Below are positions 6,783 through 7,459 of a DNA stretch of 7,459 nt, piece after piece. The stretch comes from a bacterium UBP3_UBA1247 (GTDB taxonomy: Bacteria; UBA3054). The notes beneath the pieces are model-generated. The model did not search any database and was not told the origin of the DNA. It worked only from the letters and a program-made list of their open reading frames with translations. Position 1 is the first letter of the stretch. The number at the start of each line of letters is the position of its first letter. The stretch is from the NCBI GenBank assembly GCA_002308555.1, contig DBWD01000105.1, forward strand, positions 11,198-18,656, given 5' to 3'. The position numbers and the translations under genes are program-made.

Positions 6783-7459
6783 TCATTTCCTGCGAAGCAG
6801 GAACGCCGCGACGGCCAGGAGCATTCCGAGCATGCCGGGTTCCGGAGCGCCGAAAACGAAGGGAGCGGTGTAGAGCGTCACGTTCTGACCGCCGGCCTGG
6901 GGCTCCAGGTTGACGCCGTTGATGGCGCAGACATACTCGCCTTTGCCGTAATAGGTGGGATCTATGGTTGCTTCCGTTTCGCCTTCAATGGCTTTCAGGG
7001 AATTGTCTTCCTCGTCCAGCTTGTACCACTGGTATTCGCCGGCGGTGCCGTAATTGTAGACGGAAATGTCGGAGGATTCGGAGGCGCCGAAGGAGAAGAT
7101 GGAATACTGGGGAGCGGGGGCTTCGTCCACCCAGGCGCCCAGAAGCTGTTCTTCCGGCTTCCAAAGCCTGTTCCAGCTGATCTCCCTGGAAGCCATGCTG
7201 TTCCTGAGGACCTCGCTGTCGAATACGGAATCGCTGCCCCACCTGAGGAAATTGAGCTTGTAGGTGGGCATAAGCTTGGCGGCCAGGGCGTCCAGCTCGC
7301 CGCCGTTCAGTTCGGCTATCCTCTTGGTGAAGCCGTTCTCGTCTCTCTGGATCTCATAGAGAGCCTTGACGAAATCCGCCTTGTTGAAGAAGTGGGGAAC
7401 GTAGCACATTTTGCTGGCGCTGTTGACGTAGACGTGGCTGGAATTGACCTGGGCGAAAT
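6783..7459 (-). CDS. CotH kinase-like protein with Ig-like domain and PEP-CTERM tail (5' partial)
   Basis: C-terminal part of a second CotH-family exported protein; the gene continues beyond the window end. The frame is open through base 7459. The Met at 7409 is not the start, because the bases before it encode FAQVNSSHVYVNSASK, matching FAQINSSHIYASNSNP just after the WDYDF motif of the neighbouring paralog. The visible part holds the end of the CotH domain (FFNKADFVKALYEIQ, LRWGSDS, LLGAWVDEAP), an Ig-like domain (YQWYK, GEYVC) and a PEP-CTERM tail. In an ungapped 69-residue comparison from the Ig-like domain to PEPG, 42 positions are identical to the neighbour, counted by eye. The kinase ATP- and metal-binding residues lie outside the window, so activity cannot be judged. 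It is followed by a strong terminator, so it is probably a separate transcription unit from the paralog downstream. Confidence 0.85.
   Translation of the reverse strand, partial: FAQVNSSHVYVNSASKMCYVPHFFNKADFVKALYEIQRDENGFTKRIAELNGGELDALAAKLMPTYKLNFLRWGSDSVFDSEVLRNSMASREISWNRLWKPEEQLLGAWVDEAPAPQYSIFSFGASESSDISVYNYGTAGEYQWYKLDEEDNSLKAIEGETEATIDPTYYGKGEYVCAINGVNLEPQAGGQNVTLYTAPFVFGAPEPGMLGMLLAVAAFLLRRK
6786..6845 (-). other. PEP-CTERM sorting signal of the partial CotH paralog
   Basis: The last 20 residues consist of PEPG, a hydrophobic stretch (MLGMLLAVAAFLL) and RRK before the stop. The layout is the same as in the neighbouring paralog although the hydrophobic sequence differs, which points to selection on the pattern rather than simple recent duplication of the tail. 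Confidence 0.85.

Noticed and set aside
7407..7409. ATG as the start of the second CotH gene
   Set aside because: The codons before it match the paralog closely (FAQVNSSHVY against FAQINSSHIY), so the coding region continues past the window end.

Overview
The window shows two convergent blocks of GC-rich, densely packed bacterial genes. On the + strand are two carbohydrate-active enzymes in one operon. On the - strand are two paralogous exported CotH-kinase-like proteins that carry a PEP-CTERM (exosortase) sorting tail. Abundant glycoside hydrolases together with PEP-CTERM proteins, short gene gaps and weak Shine-Dalgarno sites suggest a polysaccharide-degrading member of the PVC group, such as Lentisphaerota (Victivallis-like) or Verrucomicrobiota/Kiritimatiellota. 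This placement is inferred from gene content only. No rRNA, tRNA or other phylogenetic marker is present.

Layout: 1-1968 (+) is the 3' part of a glycoside hydrolase of the GH2 TIM-barrel type; its N-terminal domains lie upstream of the window. 1982-4033 (+) is a complete cytoplasmic GH35 beta-galactosidase-like enzyme, 13 nt downstream and probably translationally coupled. The GH35 stop and the stop of the next gene (on the - strand) are separated by only four bases, which form one arm of a small hairpin. 4038-6695 (-) encodes an 885-residue exported protein with a signal peptide, LamG-like domain, CotH kinase-like domain, Ig-like domain and PEP-CTERM tail. A 33-bp near-perfect bidirectional terminator hairpin (6741-6773) separates it from a second - strand gene (6783 to the window end). 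That gene is the C-terminal part of a close paralog with the same CotH tail, Ig-like domain and PEP-CTERM.

Functionally, the two hydrolases have no visible export signal (GH35 certainly, the GH2-type unknown because its start is missing) and probably cleave beta-linked, likely beta-galactose-containing, oligosaccharides after uptake. The CotH proteins should be exported and processed at the cell envelope. Nothing in the sequence links them to the hydrolases beyond adjacency, and the convergent arrangement argues against co-transcription. The most interesting element is the tandem CotH/PEP-CTERM pair, a candidate family of exosortase-sorted surface kinases. There is no RNA gene, CRISPR array, insertion sequence or phage gene in the window.
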